Below are positions 1 to 8,307 of a stretch of 64,000 bases of DNA, in pieces. Numbering within the stretch: the first letter of the stretch is position 1; the number at the start of each line of letters is the position of its first letter. The translations under genes were made by a program, and so were the position numbers. The notes under the pieces were generated by a model. It had not been told where the DNA came from, made no database searches, and was given only the letters and a program-made list of their open reading frames with translations. Location of the stretch: positions 1-64,000 of the forward strand of contig JAXGNG010000004.1 in the NCBI GenBank assembly GCA_040768125.1, written 5' to 3'. Origin of the DNA: RBG-16-49-21 sp040768125. GTDB lineage: Bacteria; Spirochaetota; UBA4802; UBA5550.

Positions 1-1
1 A

Positions 2-961
2 TGTCTGTCCTGCTACCGGAAGAAGCTATACGGCTGGTCCATGAACCTGTCCGAGATCATGCATGCGACACTCACGCATTTCCACGTTACCTTCACCCTC
101 CCGGGGCCGGTGACCCGGGCCCTCTTCGAAAAACGATTCCACTGCGAGGAGCTCATCACCATTGCCGCAGACGTTTACTGGAAAGAGCTTCTGAAAAGCG
201 CGGGAAACCCCGGCAGGGAATGGCAGTGCGGGAGCATTGCCACTTTGCACAAGAGCGGCAATGCCCTGAACTACAATCCCCACGTCCATCTCATTGGCAC
301 GAGAGAACTGGTAAACACCACGACAGGAGAGATACTGCACTCTCCCTTCATGAACTACAGGAGGATACGCTTCGCCTGGATGAATGCCGTACTTCGCTTA
401 TTACGAAGAAAAGGGATATTTACCGGAGAAGAAGTTCGCACAATAAAGGACACATATAAGAACGGCTTCCATGTCCATTTTCAACCGATTGTCGGCACCA
501 ATAACGAAGTATTGTTTCGCACAGCGGAGTACCTTGCCGCAGGATTTTTCCACAACAGCATGATAACCGGCGTAGACCATATTAATAAGAAAATAACATT
601 CAGATATAAAAGCTGGGTTGATCGTAATACGAAGGAAAAAACCTATTCGGAAATGACACTTGATATCTATGAGTTTATGGCACGAATGCTCTTTTATCTA
701 CCGGATAAGCATCGTAAAGCGATACGATATTACGGGATATACGCTCACGGTATTAACCATAAATTAGAGCTGATTAAACGAAAGACCTGGGCAAAGGCGA
801 TTCAAACCTCCTTCGACACAGATCCCGAGAACTGTCCTGAGTGTGGCGCACAAATGATCGAATCTGTTGTTTTCGCGTACTTTGCCGACCGCGAATGGCG
901 AAAACTCTGGAAAACACACCTCCTTGTGGGCGGCTATTTCAGGATGAAAAGGGGTCCATGA
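2..961 (+). CDS. IS91-like (Y2/HUH) transposase, 5' partial
   Basis: C-terminal 319 residues of a rolling-circle transposase of the IS91/IS801 type; the N-terminus lies outside the window. The frame is open from the first bases and begins inside the cysteine-rich N-terminal zinc region (C-L-S-C visible). The HUH motif HVHLIG, preceded by NYNP, follows at about residue 95. The region that normally carries two catalytic tyrosines four apart reads EYLAAGF, so only the first tyrosine is present. The tail TFRYKSW...IRYYGIYAHG matches the usual C-terminal block, and a late CPEC suggests an extra metal site. No element end could be identified downstream. Family assignment is firm; whether it is active is unknown. 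Confidence 0.85.
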   Translation, partial: CLSCYRKKLYGWSMNLSEIMHATLTHFHVTFTLPGPVTRALFEKRFHCEELITIAADVYWKELLKSAGNPGREWQCGSIATLHKSGNALNYNPHVHLIGTRELVNTTTGEILHSPFMNYRRIRFAWMNAVLRLLRRKGIFTGEEVRTIKDTYKNGFHVHFQPIVGTNNEVLFRTAEYLAAGFFHNSMITGVDHINKKITFRYKSWVDRNTKEKTYSEMTLDIYEFMARMLFYLPDKHRKAIRYYGIYAHGINHKLELIKRKTWAKAIQTSFDTDPENCPECGAQMIESVVFAYFADREWRKLWKTHLLVGGYFRMKRGP

Positions 962-1231
962 TTTTTATAGGCCATCTTTTCTAATAATTTCCTTGGCTTG
1001 TAATCAAACCGCTGTTGTTCTATCCAGCGGGCGGGGATTTTTTGCTCGTTTCTCGCAAAATTTCTCATTTTTTCGGCGCGCGCGAAATTTTAAGCCCCCT
1101 GTCCAGCAGTTTTTACTTGCCATGTACCCATCTGTGTGCCAGAAATACTGCCGATAAAGTCCATTGTGTCCCATTGGCATATTTATAATTGAGTGAAGTT
1201 TCCTAGATAATAATAACTTATTTTTTCTCCG

Positions 1232-1259
1232 CGCCCTCCGCGCCCTCCGCGTCTCCGCG
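1232..1259. repeat. Short tandem repeat, unit CGCCCTCCG
   Basis: Two exact copies of CGCCCTCCG (1232-1240 and 1241-1249) are followed by the related CGTCTCCGCG. Similar CTCCGCG strings are common between genes in many bacterial chromosomes. No spacer structure, so not a CRISPR array. Confidence 0.6.
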
Positions 1260-1309
1260 TAATAAGGGCATTGTATCCTTGCAATCCTGATCTGGTATTC
1301 AGCTGATAC

Positions 1310-1337
1310 GTTCTCGCAATGGCGAGAACAAATGTTC
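1310..1337. promoter_or_regulatory. Two overlapping palindromes, possible operator
   Basis: The first is a perfect 8-base inverted repeat, GTTCTCGC and GCGAGAAC, around a 4-base loop. Its right arm is shared with a second perfect dyad, AGAACA-AA-TGTTCT (1325-1338). The inner GAAC-N4-GTTC matches the form of the Bacillus-type LexA box. The pair ends about 16 bases before the -35 element of the next promoter, so a regulator binding here could act on the GGDEF gene. LexA assignment is inference only. Confidence 0.4.
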
Positions 1338-1353
1338 TGAGCAGGAATTAATC

Positions 1354-1384
1354 TTGACACCCGTCGGACTCTCCGGAATATATT
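1354..1384 (+). promoter_or_regulatory. Sigma70-type promoter for the GGDEF gene
   Basis: TTGACA at 1354-1359 is a perfect -35 element. The best -10 is TATATT at 1379-1384, spaced 19; AATATA at 1377 gives spacing 17. The start codon follows about 85 bases later. Confidence 0.45.
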
Positions 1385-1469
1385 TTTAGAAGTACACAGG
1401 GTTCCACGGGGCGGGGATACAACCCGTTCAACGCATGCCCCGGCCCAATTACAATGTCCGGATGACGGG

Positions 1470-2255
1470 ATGAAAAAGAACAACAACAACGACGACGACA
1501 ACAACCGCGAGCTCGGGAACTTCGACATCAACATCATCAACATCATGACACACCTCTACCAGAGCGGCGCCGTGGAGGACGACGTGATGGAAACCCTCCG
1601 GCAGCTCAATTTCGAGTACCATACCCTCCTTGACAAGAACAACATACTTGAGGAAAAGGTCAACATTGACTGGAAAACGAACCTCCTCAAGTACAGGGAC
1701 GACTACCTCACGATGATCGTCAAGTCAGCCTCGAGGATCATCGACATCATACCGAACGACCGTTACATGATCTCATACATCAGGTTCGATATCGACGATT
1801 TCTCGGTTCTCAACAACAGGTTCGGCCACGACAAGGGGGATATCGTACTTATCGACCTCGCGAACATACTGAGGGACAACTCGCGGCCCACGGACTACAT
1901 CATCCGTTTCGGAGGCGAGGAGTTCGACGTCATTCTCCCCTCGACGGACCTCAAGGGGGCCGTCACCTATCTCGACAAGATATTCAAGAAGCTTCGGTCC
2001 CTGCGCTATGAATTCGACGATACCGATGTTTCGGTGACCGTCAGCGCCGGGGTGGCGGTCCTCGCGATGGAGTTCAACAGGCTGAAGAGGGTGAACAACG
2101 ACGCAATCAAGGAGGAGTATTTCCGCATCCAGAAGGCCGCCGATGACGCCCTCTACGACGCGAAGTACTCCGGAAAGAATCAGTTCAAGATATTCAACGA
2201 CAAGATCGATTACCGGGATATACGGAACAGCTACGCGCGTCGCGGGCGACCCTAG
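1470..2255 (+). CDS. GGDEF diguanylate cyclase, soluble
   Basis: 261 residues. Predicted to make cyclic di-GMP from two GTP. The C-terminal two thirds is a GGDEF domain with an intact GGEEF active site at about residue 151, the FDIDDF metal-binding segment and GHDKGD. The sequence RPTD sits five residues before GGEEF, matching the RxxD product-inhibition site. The N-terminus is an Asn/Asp-rich tract (codons AAC/GAC repeated) followed by a helical region of about 90 residues; no membrane segment or known sensor domain was seen. The last codons overlap the convergent engB gene by four bases. Catalytic activity is likely because all motifs are present. Confidence 0.9.
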   Translation: MKKNNNNDDDNNRELGNFDINIINIMTHLYQSGAVEDDVMETLRQLNFEYHTLLDKNNILEEKVNIDWKTNLLKYRDDYLTMIVKSASRIIDIIPNDRYMISYIRFDIDDFSVLNNRFGHDKGDIVLIDLANILRDNSRPTDYIIRFGGEEFDVILPSTDLKGAVTYLDKIFKKLRSLRYEFDDTDVSVTVSAGVAVLAMEFNRLKRVNNDAIKEEYFRIQKAADDALYDAKYSGKNQFKIFNDKIDYRDIRNSYARRGRP

Positions 2256-2851
2256 GGCCCCGGCCTTTCTCCATCCGCGAATTCCCTGATGAGCCCCAGA
2301 AGCTCGCGTTTTCCCGTGCCCTTCAGGGCCGAGGTGAGGAAAAGAGCGCCGGCGTCAACGTCGAGCGATTCGGCGATGGCGCGCAGCCGGTCACGGCGAC
2401 GCCCCGGGGGCACCTTGTCGGATTTTGTCACCGTGAGCACCACGGGTATCCTCTGACGGGTGATGAGGGAGAGGAGCTCGCGTTCGCGGTCATCGGGAGT
2501 TCTCCGTATATCGACAAGGAAAAAGACGAGCCTGAGGTTTCCCCTTTTCTGGATGTAGCTCTTGATAAGGGGAAGAAAGCCCTTCCTGATCTCCATGGGG
2601 ACTTTGGCATAGCCGTAACCGGGAAGATCGGCGATGGATATGGCGTCGTTGAGAACGAAGAAATTCACGGTCTGGGTCATTCCCGGCCTCGACCCGGTTT
2701 TCACCAGGTCATGTCTGTTCATCAGCATGTTGATGAGGGACGACTTGCCCACGTTGGATCGCCCGAGGAAGGCGAACTCGGGAAGCCCGTGGTCCGGGAA
2801 AAGGGACGGACGGGGGCTGCTGGTGAGAAAATGAACGTCGCGTATTTTCAT
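2252..2851 (-). CDS. engB: Ribosome biogenesis GTPase EngB (YihA/YsxC)
   Basis: 199 residues, the usual length. TRAFAC-class GTPase needed for assembly of the large ribosomal subunit. The G motifs are clear: GRSNVGKS (about residue 30), a switch threonine in the GMTQT segment, DLPGYG (about 75), TKSD (about 143) and a final TSALKGTG. The conserved block PMEIRKGFLPLIKSYI also fits. The start overlaps the stop of rimI by four bases (ATGA type), so it is probably translationally coupled and transcribed from upstream of the crotonase gene. It ends facing the GGDEF gene with a 4-base overlap. Confidence 0.96.
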   Translation of the reverse strand: MKIRDVHFLTSSPRPSLFPDHGLPEFAFLGRSNVGKSSLINMLMNRHDLVKTGSRPGMTQTVNFFVLNDAISIADLPGYGYAKVPMEIRKGFLPLIKSYIQKRGNLRLVFFLVDIRRTPDDRERELLSLITRQRIPVVLTVTKSDKVPPGRRRDRLRAIAESLDVDAGALFLTSALKGTGKRELLGLIREFADGERPGP

Positions 2852-3309
2852 CCGGGAAGAACGAGCTCCATCAGGATCGCGTCGGTGTTGTCATAGTAGC
2901 CTCTCCGCCGCCCGGTCTCGACGAATCCTTTTGAGCTGTAAAGACCAATGGCGGCGGCGTTAAGGACGCTTACCTCGAGTACGATTTTCATCCTTGCCGG
3001 TGGGGTCCGCGCAAGATCGAGCAGGTCATCGATGAGGAACGAACCAAGGCCGCGTTTCCGCCAGTCATGCCGCACACCGATATTATTGAGCTGGATCTCG
3101 TCCCCCACGAGCCAGGCCACGGAAAAACCCACGGTCTCGCCGTTGAGTATAATCACCCTGAAACGGGAAAAGTCGAGGGAAAGCTCGTCGGAGAACTGTC
3201 TCCTGTTCCATCTTCCGCGGCCCTCCTGTTCAATGATGTAGACCGCCTCGACATCCTCCGGACAGGCATTTCTCACAATGGGGACCGGGGGGGGCGGCGC
3301 GTCCGTCAT
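2848..3309 (-). CDS. rimI: RimI-like ribosomal protein S18-alanine N-acetyltransferase
   Basis: 153 residues, single GNAT fold. RimI acetylates the N-terminal alanine of S18 using acetyl-CoA. The acetyl-CoA loop is visible as RKRGLGSFLIDDLL (R-x-x-G-x-G form), preceded by the beta-4 strand EIQLNNIGV and followed by VLEVSVLNAAAIGLYSSKGF, the classic RimI ending N-x-x-A-x-x-L-Y-x-x-x-G-F. The gene lies three bases after the crotonase stop and overlaps engB. RimI next to ribosome-assembly and translation genes is common. Some GNATs of this form modify other substrates, so the substrate is inferred. Confidence 0.85.
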   Translation of the reverse strand: MTDAPPPPVPIVRNACPEDVEAVYIIEQEGRGRWNRRQFSDELSLDFSRFRVIILNGETVGFSVAWLVGDEIQLNNIGVRHDWRKRGLGSFLIDDLLDLARTPPARMKIVLEVSVLNAAAIGLYSSKGFVETGRRRGYYDNTDAILMELVLPG

Positions 3310-3312
3310 CGC

Positions 3313-4089
3313 TCAGGAGTCTTTGGGAACGGGATCGCGCTTTTCAAGGAACGCCGCGACTCCCTCCCGCTTGTTGTCGGTTTCGCAGAGCCTGCCGAAC
3401 ATGTCGCGCTCGAGTTTCAGGGCGGCGTTGAATTCCATGACGATTCCCTTCCTGACGACCTCCATGGCGGCCCTGATCGCAGGGCGGCCCCTGAGGGCGA
3501 TGGCCGAGGCCAGCTTCTTCGCCTCGTTGACCGCCTCTCCCTGGGGCACGGCGCGGTTGACGAGTCCGTATTCCGCGGCCTGCCTGCCGCTGATGAAGTT
3601 GCCCGAGAGGATGAGCTCATAGGCCCTTCCGGTGCCGATAAGACGGGGAGAGCGCTGGGTGCCGCCGAAACCGGGGATGATGCCGAGCTTGATCTCCGGG
3701 AGCCCCATCTGGGCGGTCTCGTCGGCGATGCGGATGTGGCACGCCAGGGCGAGTTCCGTCCCGCCCCCCAGGGCGAAGCCGTTGATGGCGGCGATGAAGG
3801 GCTTGTCGCCGTTCTCTATCAGGTTCAGGAGCTCCTGGCCGGCCTTGAGCCAGTCGCTTCCCTCCTTCTGGGTGTTGAGGTCGCTGAATTCGCTTATTTC
3901 AGCCCCGGCGATGAAGGCCCTTCCCTCGCCGGTGAAGACCACCACGCGGACGGAATCGTCGTCCAGGGCCTTCTCAACGGCGGAACGAATGTCTTTGATA
4001 ACGGGCGTGCTCAGGGCGTTCATCTTGGGGTTGTTGATCACCATCAGGGCGACGCCGTCTGCGCCGACGGTATAGCTGCATGTTGACAT
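3313..4089 (-). CDS. Enoyl-CoA hydratase/isomerase (crotonase family)
   Basis: 258 residues, typical for short-chain enoyl-CoA hydratases. The oxyanion-hole segments AFIAGAEISE and NGFALGGGTELALAC are intact, and both catalytic glutamates of hydratases appear to be present (in GGGTELALAC and in LPEIKLGIIPGFGGTQR). It would hydrate crotonyl-type CoA esters in fatty acid or amino acid degradation or butyrate formation. The start was set at an ATG preceded by GGAGGA seven bases upstream; an upstream TTG in frame overlaps that ribosome site and is unlikely. It leads a three-gene unit with rimI and engB, with no obvious functional link to them. Confidence 0.92.
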   Translation of the reverse strand: MSTCSYTVGADGVALMVINNPKMNALSTPVIKDIRSAVEKALDDDSVRVVVFTGEGRAFIAGAEISEFSDLNTQKEGSDWLKAGQELLNLIENGDKPFIAAINGFALGGGTELALACHIRIADETAQMGLPEIKLGIIPGFGGTQRSPRLIGTGRAYELILSGNFISGRQAAEYGLVNRAVPQGEAVNEAKKLASAIALRGRPAIRAAMEVVRKGIVMEFNAALKLERDMFGRLCETDNKREGVAAFLEKRDPVPKDS

Positions 4090-4169
4090 GGATAATTCCT
4101 CCAATCATGGGTATGAGCAATTTCTACGGCCGGATCGGAGGCTGTCAATTCATTAATGGGAGCGCGCCA

Positions 4170-4511
4170 CTATCCCCTGAAGATGAAGAATACGGCGCCC
4201 ACCAGGCAGAGGCACGCCCAGAGGTAGTTCAGATTGAGCGGTTGCTTCATATAAATCAGCGCGAAGGGCACGAATACCGACAGGGTGATCACCTCCTGCA
4301 CGATCTTGAGCTGCGGCAGGGAGAGGACGGAATAGCCGATGCGGTTCGCGGGGACCTGTACCATGTATTCGAAGAGGGCGATGCCCCAGCTGGCGGACGC
4401 GGCGATATACCATGCCCGGCCGTTAAGGTTCTTGAGGTGGGAATACCAGGCGAATGTCATAAATACATTCGATATGGCGAGCAGTACAACGGTTTTTACT
4501 ATTACCGACAT
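4170..4511 (-). CDS. Small DMT-type membrane protein (DUF486)
   Basis: 113 residues and about four hydrophobic segments: VVLLAISNVFMTFAWY, AWYIAASASWGIALFEYM, TLSVFVPFALIYM and YLWACLCLVGAVFFIF. The pattern, with NRIGY after the second helix and the Q-L-K-x-x-Q-E motif, matches the DUF486 group distantly related to small multidrug transporters. Function is not known. The start was set at MSVIVKT; codons further upstream encode an unlikely arginine- and histidine-rich stretch. It stands alone, divergent from the ferredoxin-like gene downstream. Confidence 0.8.
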   Translation of the reverse strand: MSVIVKTVVLLAISNVFMTFAWYSHLKNLNGRAWYIAASASWGIALFEYMVQVPANRIGYSVLSLPQLKIVQEVITLSVFVPFALIYMKQPLNLNYLWACLCLVGAVFFIFRG

Positions 4512-4591
4512 GCGCCTGCAACCTGCACGGTGACGATGATGGAGAGAGGAGGGAGGGGGGCTAAAAAAGGCAAGCAAAAATCACTACCTTG

Positions 4592-4620
4592 CCGAAATTC
4601 GGAGGATTCCCGGATTTCGG
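4592..4620. promoter_or_regulatory. Inverted repeat upstream of the first ferredoxin-like gene
   Basis: CCGAAATTCGG and CCGGATTTCGG form an 11-base stem with one mismatch and a 7-base loop, about 75 bases before the start codon. No run of T follows, so an operator or leader hairpin is more likely than a terminator. Confidence 0.35.
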
Positions 4621-4695
4621 GAAGGATAATAATGGTTGCAATACGGGCCACCCCGTGCCCCCCTGATTGCAGGGCATATTTTATCGGGGTGAGAA

Positions 4696-5778
4696 ATGGA
4701 AGATGACGTCTATTGCCGGCTGAGGGACATTCTGGATTCCATGCCTCATGGCTTTCCCTCCACAGGCGACGGTCTGGAAATCCGAATTCTCAAGAAGATA
4801 TTCACGCCGGAAGAGGCGGCCGTGGCGACCGTGATGAAGATGAAATTCGAGACCGCCGAGGAAATTGCCCTTCGCACGGGCCGGGACGCGGAGTATTTGA
4901 GTTCGATCCTCAAGGTGATGGGAGACAAGGGGCAGATCTTCGGTGTCACGTTGAACGGGGTGCCGCGGTACAAGCTGCCGCCCTTTGTCTTCGGCATATA
5001 TGAATGGCAGATCAATCGGCTCGACAGGGAGCTCGCGGAAATGGTGGAGGAGTATTTTCACCGGGATTTCGGGAAGGAATTTTACGGAAACACGCCGCCC
5101 CTTCTCAGGGTCGTACCCGTGGAGGCGAGCATTCCGGCCGGCTCAGTGGTGATGCCCCATGAGAGCATTCAGAAGCTGGTGCGCGGATCTTCATCCTGGG
5201 CGGTGGGGGAGTGTATCTGCAAAAAGGAGAAGCGTCTTCTCGGCGGCGGATGCGATAACCTGATCGAGGTATGCCTCGCCATCGCACCCATTGAGGGCCT
5301 CTTCGATGATTTTTTCTGGGGCAGGCCTATAGGGATGGACGAGGCGCTTGAAATACTCCGGCATTCCGAAGAAGCCGGCCTCGTTCACATGACATCGAAC
5401 ACCAGGGAGGGGCATATTTTCATCTGCAATTGCTGCGGCTGCTGCTGCGGCATTCTCAGGGGAATAAACGAGCTCGGGCACATGGGCTGCGTGGCGAGGT
5501 CGGATTACGAGGCCGTGGTTGACCCCGCCCTCTGCACGGCATGCGGGACATGCCTGGAGCGCTGCCAGGTCAGGGCCGTCGAGATCGATTCAACCGCGCG
5601 GGTCAATGCGCGTTGCATCGGCTGTGGCCTGTGCGCGGGGACCTGCCCATCCTCGGCCATTCAGATGGTGAGAAGGGACGAGGAAAAGATAGAGCGCGTG
5701 CCGCGGAACGAGAAGGAATGGATGAGAAGACGCGCCTCCTCGAGGGGACGTTTCGAATACCGGGATCTTCTTAAATAG
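4696..5778 (+). CDS. 4Fe-4S ferredoxin-like protein with CNCCGCCCG motif (copy 1)
   Basis: 360 residues, soluble, no signal peptide. Residues about 40-105 look like a winged-helix region (TAEEIALRTG... LKVMGDKGQIFGV). The middle carries CICKKEK (about residue 173), a further C-x6-C, then the unusual cysteine cluster CNCCGCCCG (about 245-253). The C-terminus is a two-cluster ferredoxin: CTACGTCLERCQ and CIGCGLCAGTCP. Similar proteins occur in anaerobes, but I know of no assigned reaction. The ribosome site GGGGTGAG precedes the ATG. A close paralogue follows after 260 bases, suggesting tandem duplication. A redox or redox-sensing role is inference. Confidence 0.8.
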   Translation: MEDDVYCRLRDILDSMPHGFPSTGDGLEIRILKKIFTPEEAAVATVMKMKFETAEEIALRTGRDAEYLSSILKVMGDKGQIFGVTLNGVPRYKLPPFVFGIYEWQINRLDRELAEMVEEYFHRDFGKEFYGNTPPLLRVVPVEASIPAGSVVMPHESIQKLVRGSSSWAVGECICKKEKRLLGGGCDNLIEVCLAIAPIEGLFDDFFWGRPIGMDEALEILRHSEEAGLVHMTSNTREGHIFICNCCGCCCGILRGINELGHMGCVARSDYEAVVDPALCTACGTCLERCQVRAVEIDSTARVNARCIGCGLCAGTCPSSAIQMVRRDEEKIERVPRNEKEWMRRRASSRGRFEYRDLLK

Positions 5779-5814
5779 CCCTCCTGAAAACCAGTGAAAA
5801 AAAAGCTTGCGCTA

Positions 5815-5835
5815 AAACATAACGCTGTTATGTTT
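5815..5835. promoter_or_regulatory. Perfect 9-base palindrome between the ferredoxin-like paralogues
   Basis: AAACATAAC and GTTATGTTT flank a 3-base loop, in a local AT-rich patch. No T-run follows on the plus strand. It could be an operator for the second paralogue or a weak terminator of the first. Confidence 0.4.
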
Positions 5836-6038
5836 GGATCCGGTGTTTTGGGGAACAGGAGCGCCACCGGGGCGCATAGGCACGGGGTTCTTTTAAGCAG
5901 AATTATCAGGAAAGAATGCCAGGTCTTGATACTGAATAGAAGGTAAACCATTAACTGCTAGCTTCCTGGTGCCCCTGCGGTTATTTGAACGTCAGCCATG
6001 AGACAGTAAAAGATACATCATTGAATGCGAGGTGCGCC

Positions 6039-7121
6039 ATGTCGGAAAATGTGTACATAGAACTCAGGGATATGCTTGATAAAATGCCGAATGGGTTCCC
6101 CCCCACGGAGGACGGGATAGAACTCAAAATATTGAAGAAAATTTACAGCGAGGAGGAGGCCGGCATCGCGCTCCAGCTCAAGATGAAATACGAGGCCCCC
6201 GACGGGATCGCCGCGAGAACCGGCATGGACGCCGACTACCTCAGGGCGAAACTGAAGGAGATGGCGGGGAAGGGCCAGATAATGGGGGTCACCATCGGCG
6301 GCAACGATATATACAAGATGATACCCTTCGTCTTCGGGATCTACGAGTGGCAGCTCTACCGCATGGACAGGGAATTCGCCGAGATGACCGAGCAGTATTT
6401 CGCCCGGGAGTTCGGCCGCGAGCTCCACGGACACGGCCCCTCCATCGGGAAGGTGGTGCCCATCGAGGCGGAGATACCGGGCGGGACGGTCGTCGAGCCC
6501 TACCAGAGCATCAGCTCGATCATTGAGAACGCCAAGGCCTGGGCAGTGGACGAGTGTATCTGCAAGAAGGAGAAGGACCTCCTCGGAAAGGGCTGCGACG
6601 CCCCCCGCGAGGTCTGCATCGGCGTCGCACCTGTTGAAAACTTCTTCGACACATTCTTCTGGGGGAGGCCCATCACCAAGGAGGAGGCATTCAAGATACT
6701 GGAACTGTCGGAGGAGGCGGGGCTGGTTCACATGACCACGAACCAGCGGCAGGGACAGATCTTCATCTGCAACTGCTGCGGATGCTGCTGCGGGGTCCTC
6801 CGCGGAATCAACGAAATGGGTAAACTCCACGCCATAGCGCATTCCGATTACCTCGCCGTGGTCGATGCCGATCTCTGCACCGCCTGCGGCGTCTGCCTCG
6901 ACCGGTGCCAGGTGAGGGCCATTGACATGGACGACGTCGCCCTGGTGAACGAGCGGTGCATCGGCTGCGGGCTCTGCGTCACCACCTGCCCCACCGAAGC
7001 GATACGCCTGGTCCGCCGGAAGGATGAGGATCTGGAGTACGTGCCGGAGGACGAGAAGGACTGGATGAGGAAGAGGGCCCAGGCGCGCGGCAGGGACGAC
7101 TACCGGGAGCTCCTCAAGTAA
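6039..7121 (+). CDS. 4Fe-4S ferredoxin-like protein with CNCCGCCCG motif (copy 2)
   Basis: 360 residues, the same length as copy 1 and alignable over its full length without large gaps. All cysteine groups are kept: CICKKEK, CNCCGCCCG, CTACGVCLDRCQ and CIGCGLCVTTCP. The N-terminus MSENVYIELRDMLDKMPNGFPP matches MEDDVYCRLRDILDSMPHGFPS of copy 1, which fixes the start at this ATG (GAGGTG just upstream) rather than an in-frame ATG 54 bases earlier. Both copies share the winged-helix-like region and the WMR(K/R)RA C-terminal segment. The strict conservation suggests both are functional and may bind the same number of clusters. Function unknown. Confidence 0.8.
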   Translation: MSENVYIELRDMLDKMPNGFPPTEDGIELKILKKIYSEEEAGIALQLKMKYEAPDGIAARTGMDADYLRAKLKEMAGKGQIMGVTIGGNDIYKMIPFVFGIYEWQLYRMDREFAEMTEQYFAREFGRELHGHGPSIGKVVPIEAEIPGGTVVEPYQSISSIIENAKAWAVDECICKKEKDLLGKGCDAPREVCIGVAPVENFFDTFFWGRPITKEEAFKILELSEEAGLVHMTTNQRQGQIFICNCCGCCCGVLRGINEMGKLHAIAHSDYLAVVDADLCTACGVCLDRCQVRAIDMDDVALVNERCIGCGLCVTTCPTEAIRLVRRKDEDLEYVPEDEKDWMRKRAQARGRDDYRELLK

Positions 7122-7202
7122 CGCGCGAAAAAAAATGCTTTACGCGCCGTCCCCCCCGATGCGAGGCTTAACCGTTCCTTCCGGTCGGAGACGGCGGGAC
7201 CA

Positions 7203-8288
7203 ATGATCCCGGAGCAGGTCATGCGCCTCACAAACCTGAAAAGAAGGCTGAAATCACGGGGGGTCCTTCCCTACCTGGTGACGGACGCCGTCAACATTCG
7301 TTACCTCACCGGCTTTGCCGGCTCCTACGCGTACCTGGTGGTCGCCTCGCCGCGCTCCTTTTTGATCACCGATTCCCGGTACGAGGAGTACGCGGGCTCC
7401 ATTCTCCCGGAAGGCGTTGATCTCGCGATACAGAGAAAGGAGTTTCTGGATTCCCTGGTTTCCGTCGTGAAGGGGACCCGATCGAAGAGGCTCTACATAG
7501 AGGACCATTCCACTCCCTTTTCCCTTTACCGCGCCATAAAGGAGCGGCTCAGGGGTGTATCTGTTCTTTCGGGTGGAGATGAGGTCAATTATCTCCGCAT
7601 GGTGAAGGACGAGGACGAGATAGCCGTCATAAAGAAAGCGGCGAAGATCGTCGACGCCTGCGTGGCCCACCTGAAAACCACCGTCAGGGCCGGCGACAGG
7701 GAGTGGGAGATCGCCGTTGAGATCGAGCACTTTTTCCGAACGCGTGGCGCCAGGAAAAGCGGGTTCGATTCCATCGTCGCCTCGGGGCCGGGATCATCCA
7801 TGCCCCACTACGAAACCTCGATGAAGAAAAGGCTTCGCCCCGGCGAGCCCCTCCTGGTGGACATGGGGTGCGAGTACATGGGGTACAATTCAGACTTGAC
7901 AAGAACATTCTTCATCCATAGCATTGATCCCGCCCTGGAGAAGATATATCGCGTCGTCCGGGAGGCCCAGGAGGCCGCCGTGGACGCGGTGCGGCCCGGC
8001 GTTACTACGGGAAAGCTTGACGCAACGGCGCGGGCGATCATCGGGAACGCGGGCTTCGGCGATCGTTTCGGGCACTCCCTGGGACACGGGATCGGCATGG
8101 AGGTCCACGAACTCCCGGCCGTGAAGGCGGGTGATGCCGCGCTGAAAAAGAACATGGTCATCACCGTCGAGCCGGGGATCTACGTTCCCGGCACGGGGGG
8201 TGTGCGCATCGAGGACATGGTCCTGGTGACGGGCCGGGGGCGCGAGGTCCTGACCTCGTCGCCGAAGGGGATCACCATACTGGGATAA
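7203..8288 (+). CDS. M24 family Xaa-Pro aminopeptidase
   Basis: 361 residues. Cytoplasmic dinuclear metallopeptidase that removes residues before proline. Residues 1-130 form the creatinase-type N-terminal domain (NIRYLTGF, DSRYEEYA). The pita-bread domain carries all five metal ligands: D in LVDMGC, D in NSDLTRTF, H in SLGHGIGMEVHE, E in VEPGIY and E in VRIEDM. The size is that of PepP/PepQ-like proteins of Gram-positives and spirochaetes. It lies 19 bases before efp, an arrangement seen in many bacteria, so the two are probably co-transcribed. Confidence 0.93.
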   Translation: MIPEQVMRLTNLKRRLKSRGVLPYLVTDAVNIRYLTGFAGSYAYLVVASPRSFLITDSRYEEYAGSILPEGVDLAIQRKEFLDSLVSVVKGTRSKRLYIEDHSTPFSLYRAIKERLRGVSVLSGGDEVNYLRMVKDEDEIAVIKKAAKIVDACVAHLKTTVRAGDREWEIAVEIEHFFRTRGARKSGFDSIVASGPGSSMPHYETSMKKRLRPGEPLLVDMGCEYMGYNSDLTRTFFIHSIDPALEKIYRVVREAQEAAVDAVRPGVTTGKLDATARAIIGNAGFGDRFGHSLGHGIGMEVHELPAVKAGDAALKKNMVITVEPGIYVPGTGGVRIEDMVLVTGRGREVLTSSPKGITILG

Positions 8289-8307
8289 CAAACGGGAAGG
8301 GAAGCGT

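Larger units (their letters stand above)
962..1469. other. Intergenic region, 508 bases
   Basis: No convincing gene on either strand. It should contain the right end of the IS91-like element, but no terminal motif was recognised. It holds a short tandem repeat, two overlapping palindromes and a promoter for the GGDEF gene, listed separately. The 180-codon open frame on the minus strand looks unlike a protein (arginine- and serine-rich, no domain). Confidence 0.6.

Noticed and set aside
1232..1259. CGCCCTCCG repeats as a CRISPR remnant
   Set aside because: Units are only nine bases and directly adjacent, with no spacers.
1004..1546. 180-codon minus-strand frame between the transposase and GGDEF gene
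   Set aside because: Arg/Ser-rich, no domain, and it runs over the promoter and start of the GGDEF gene.
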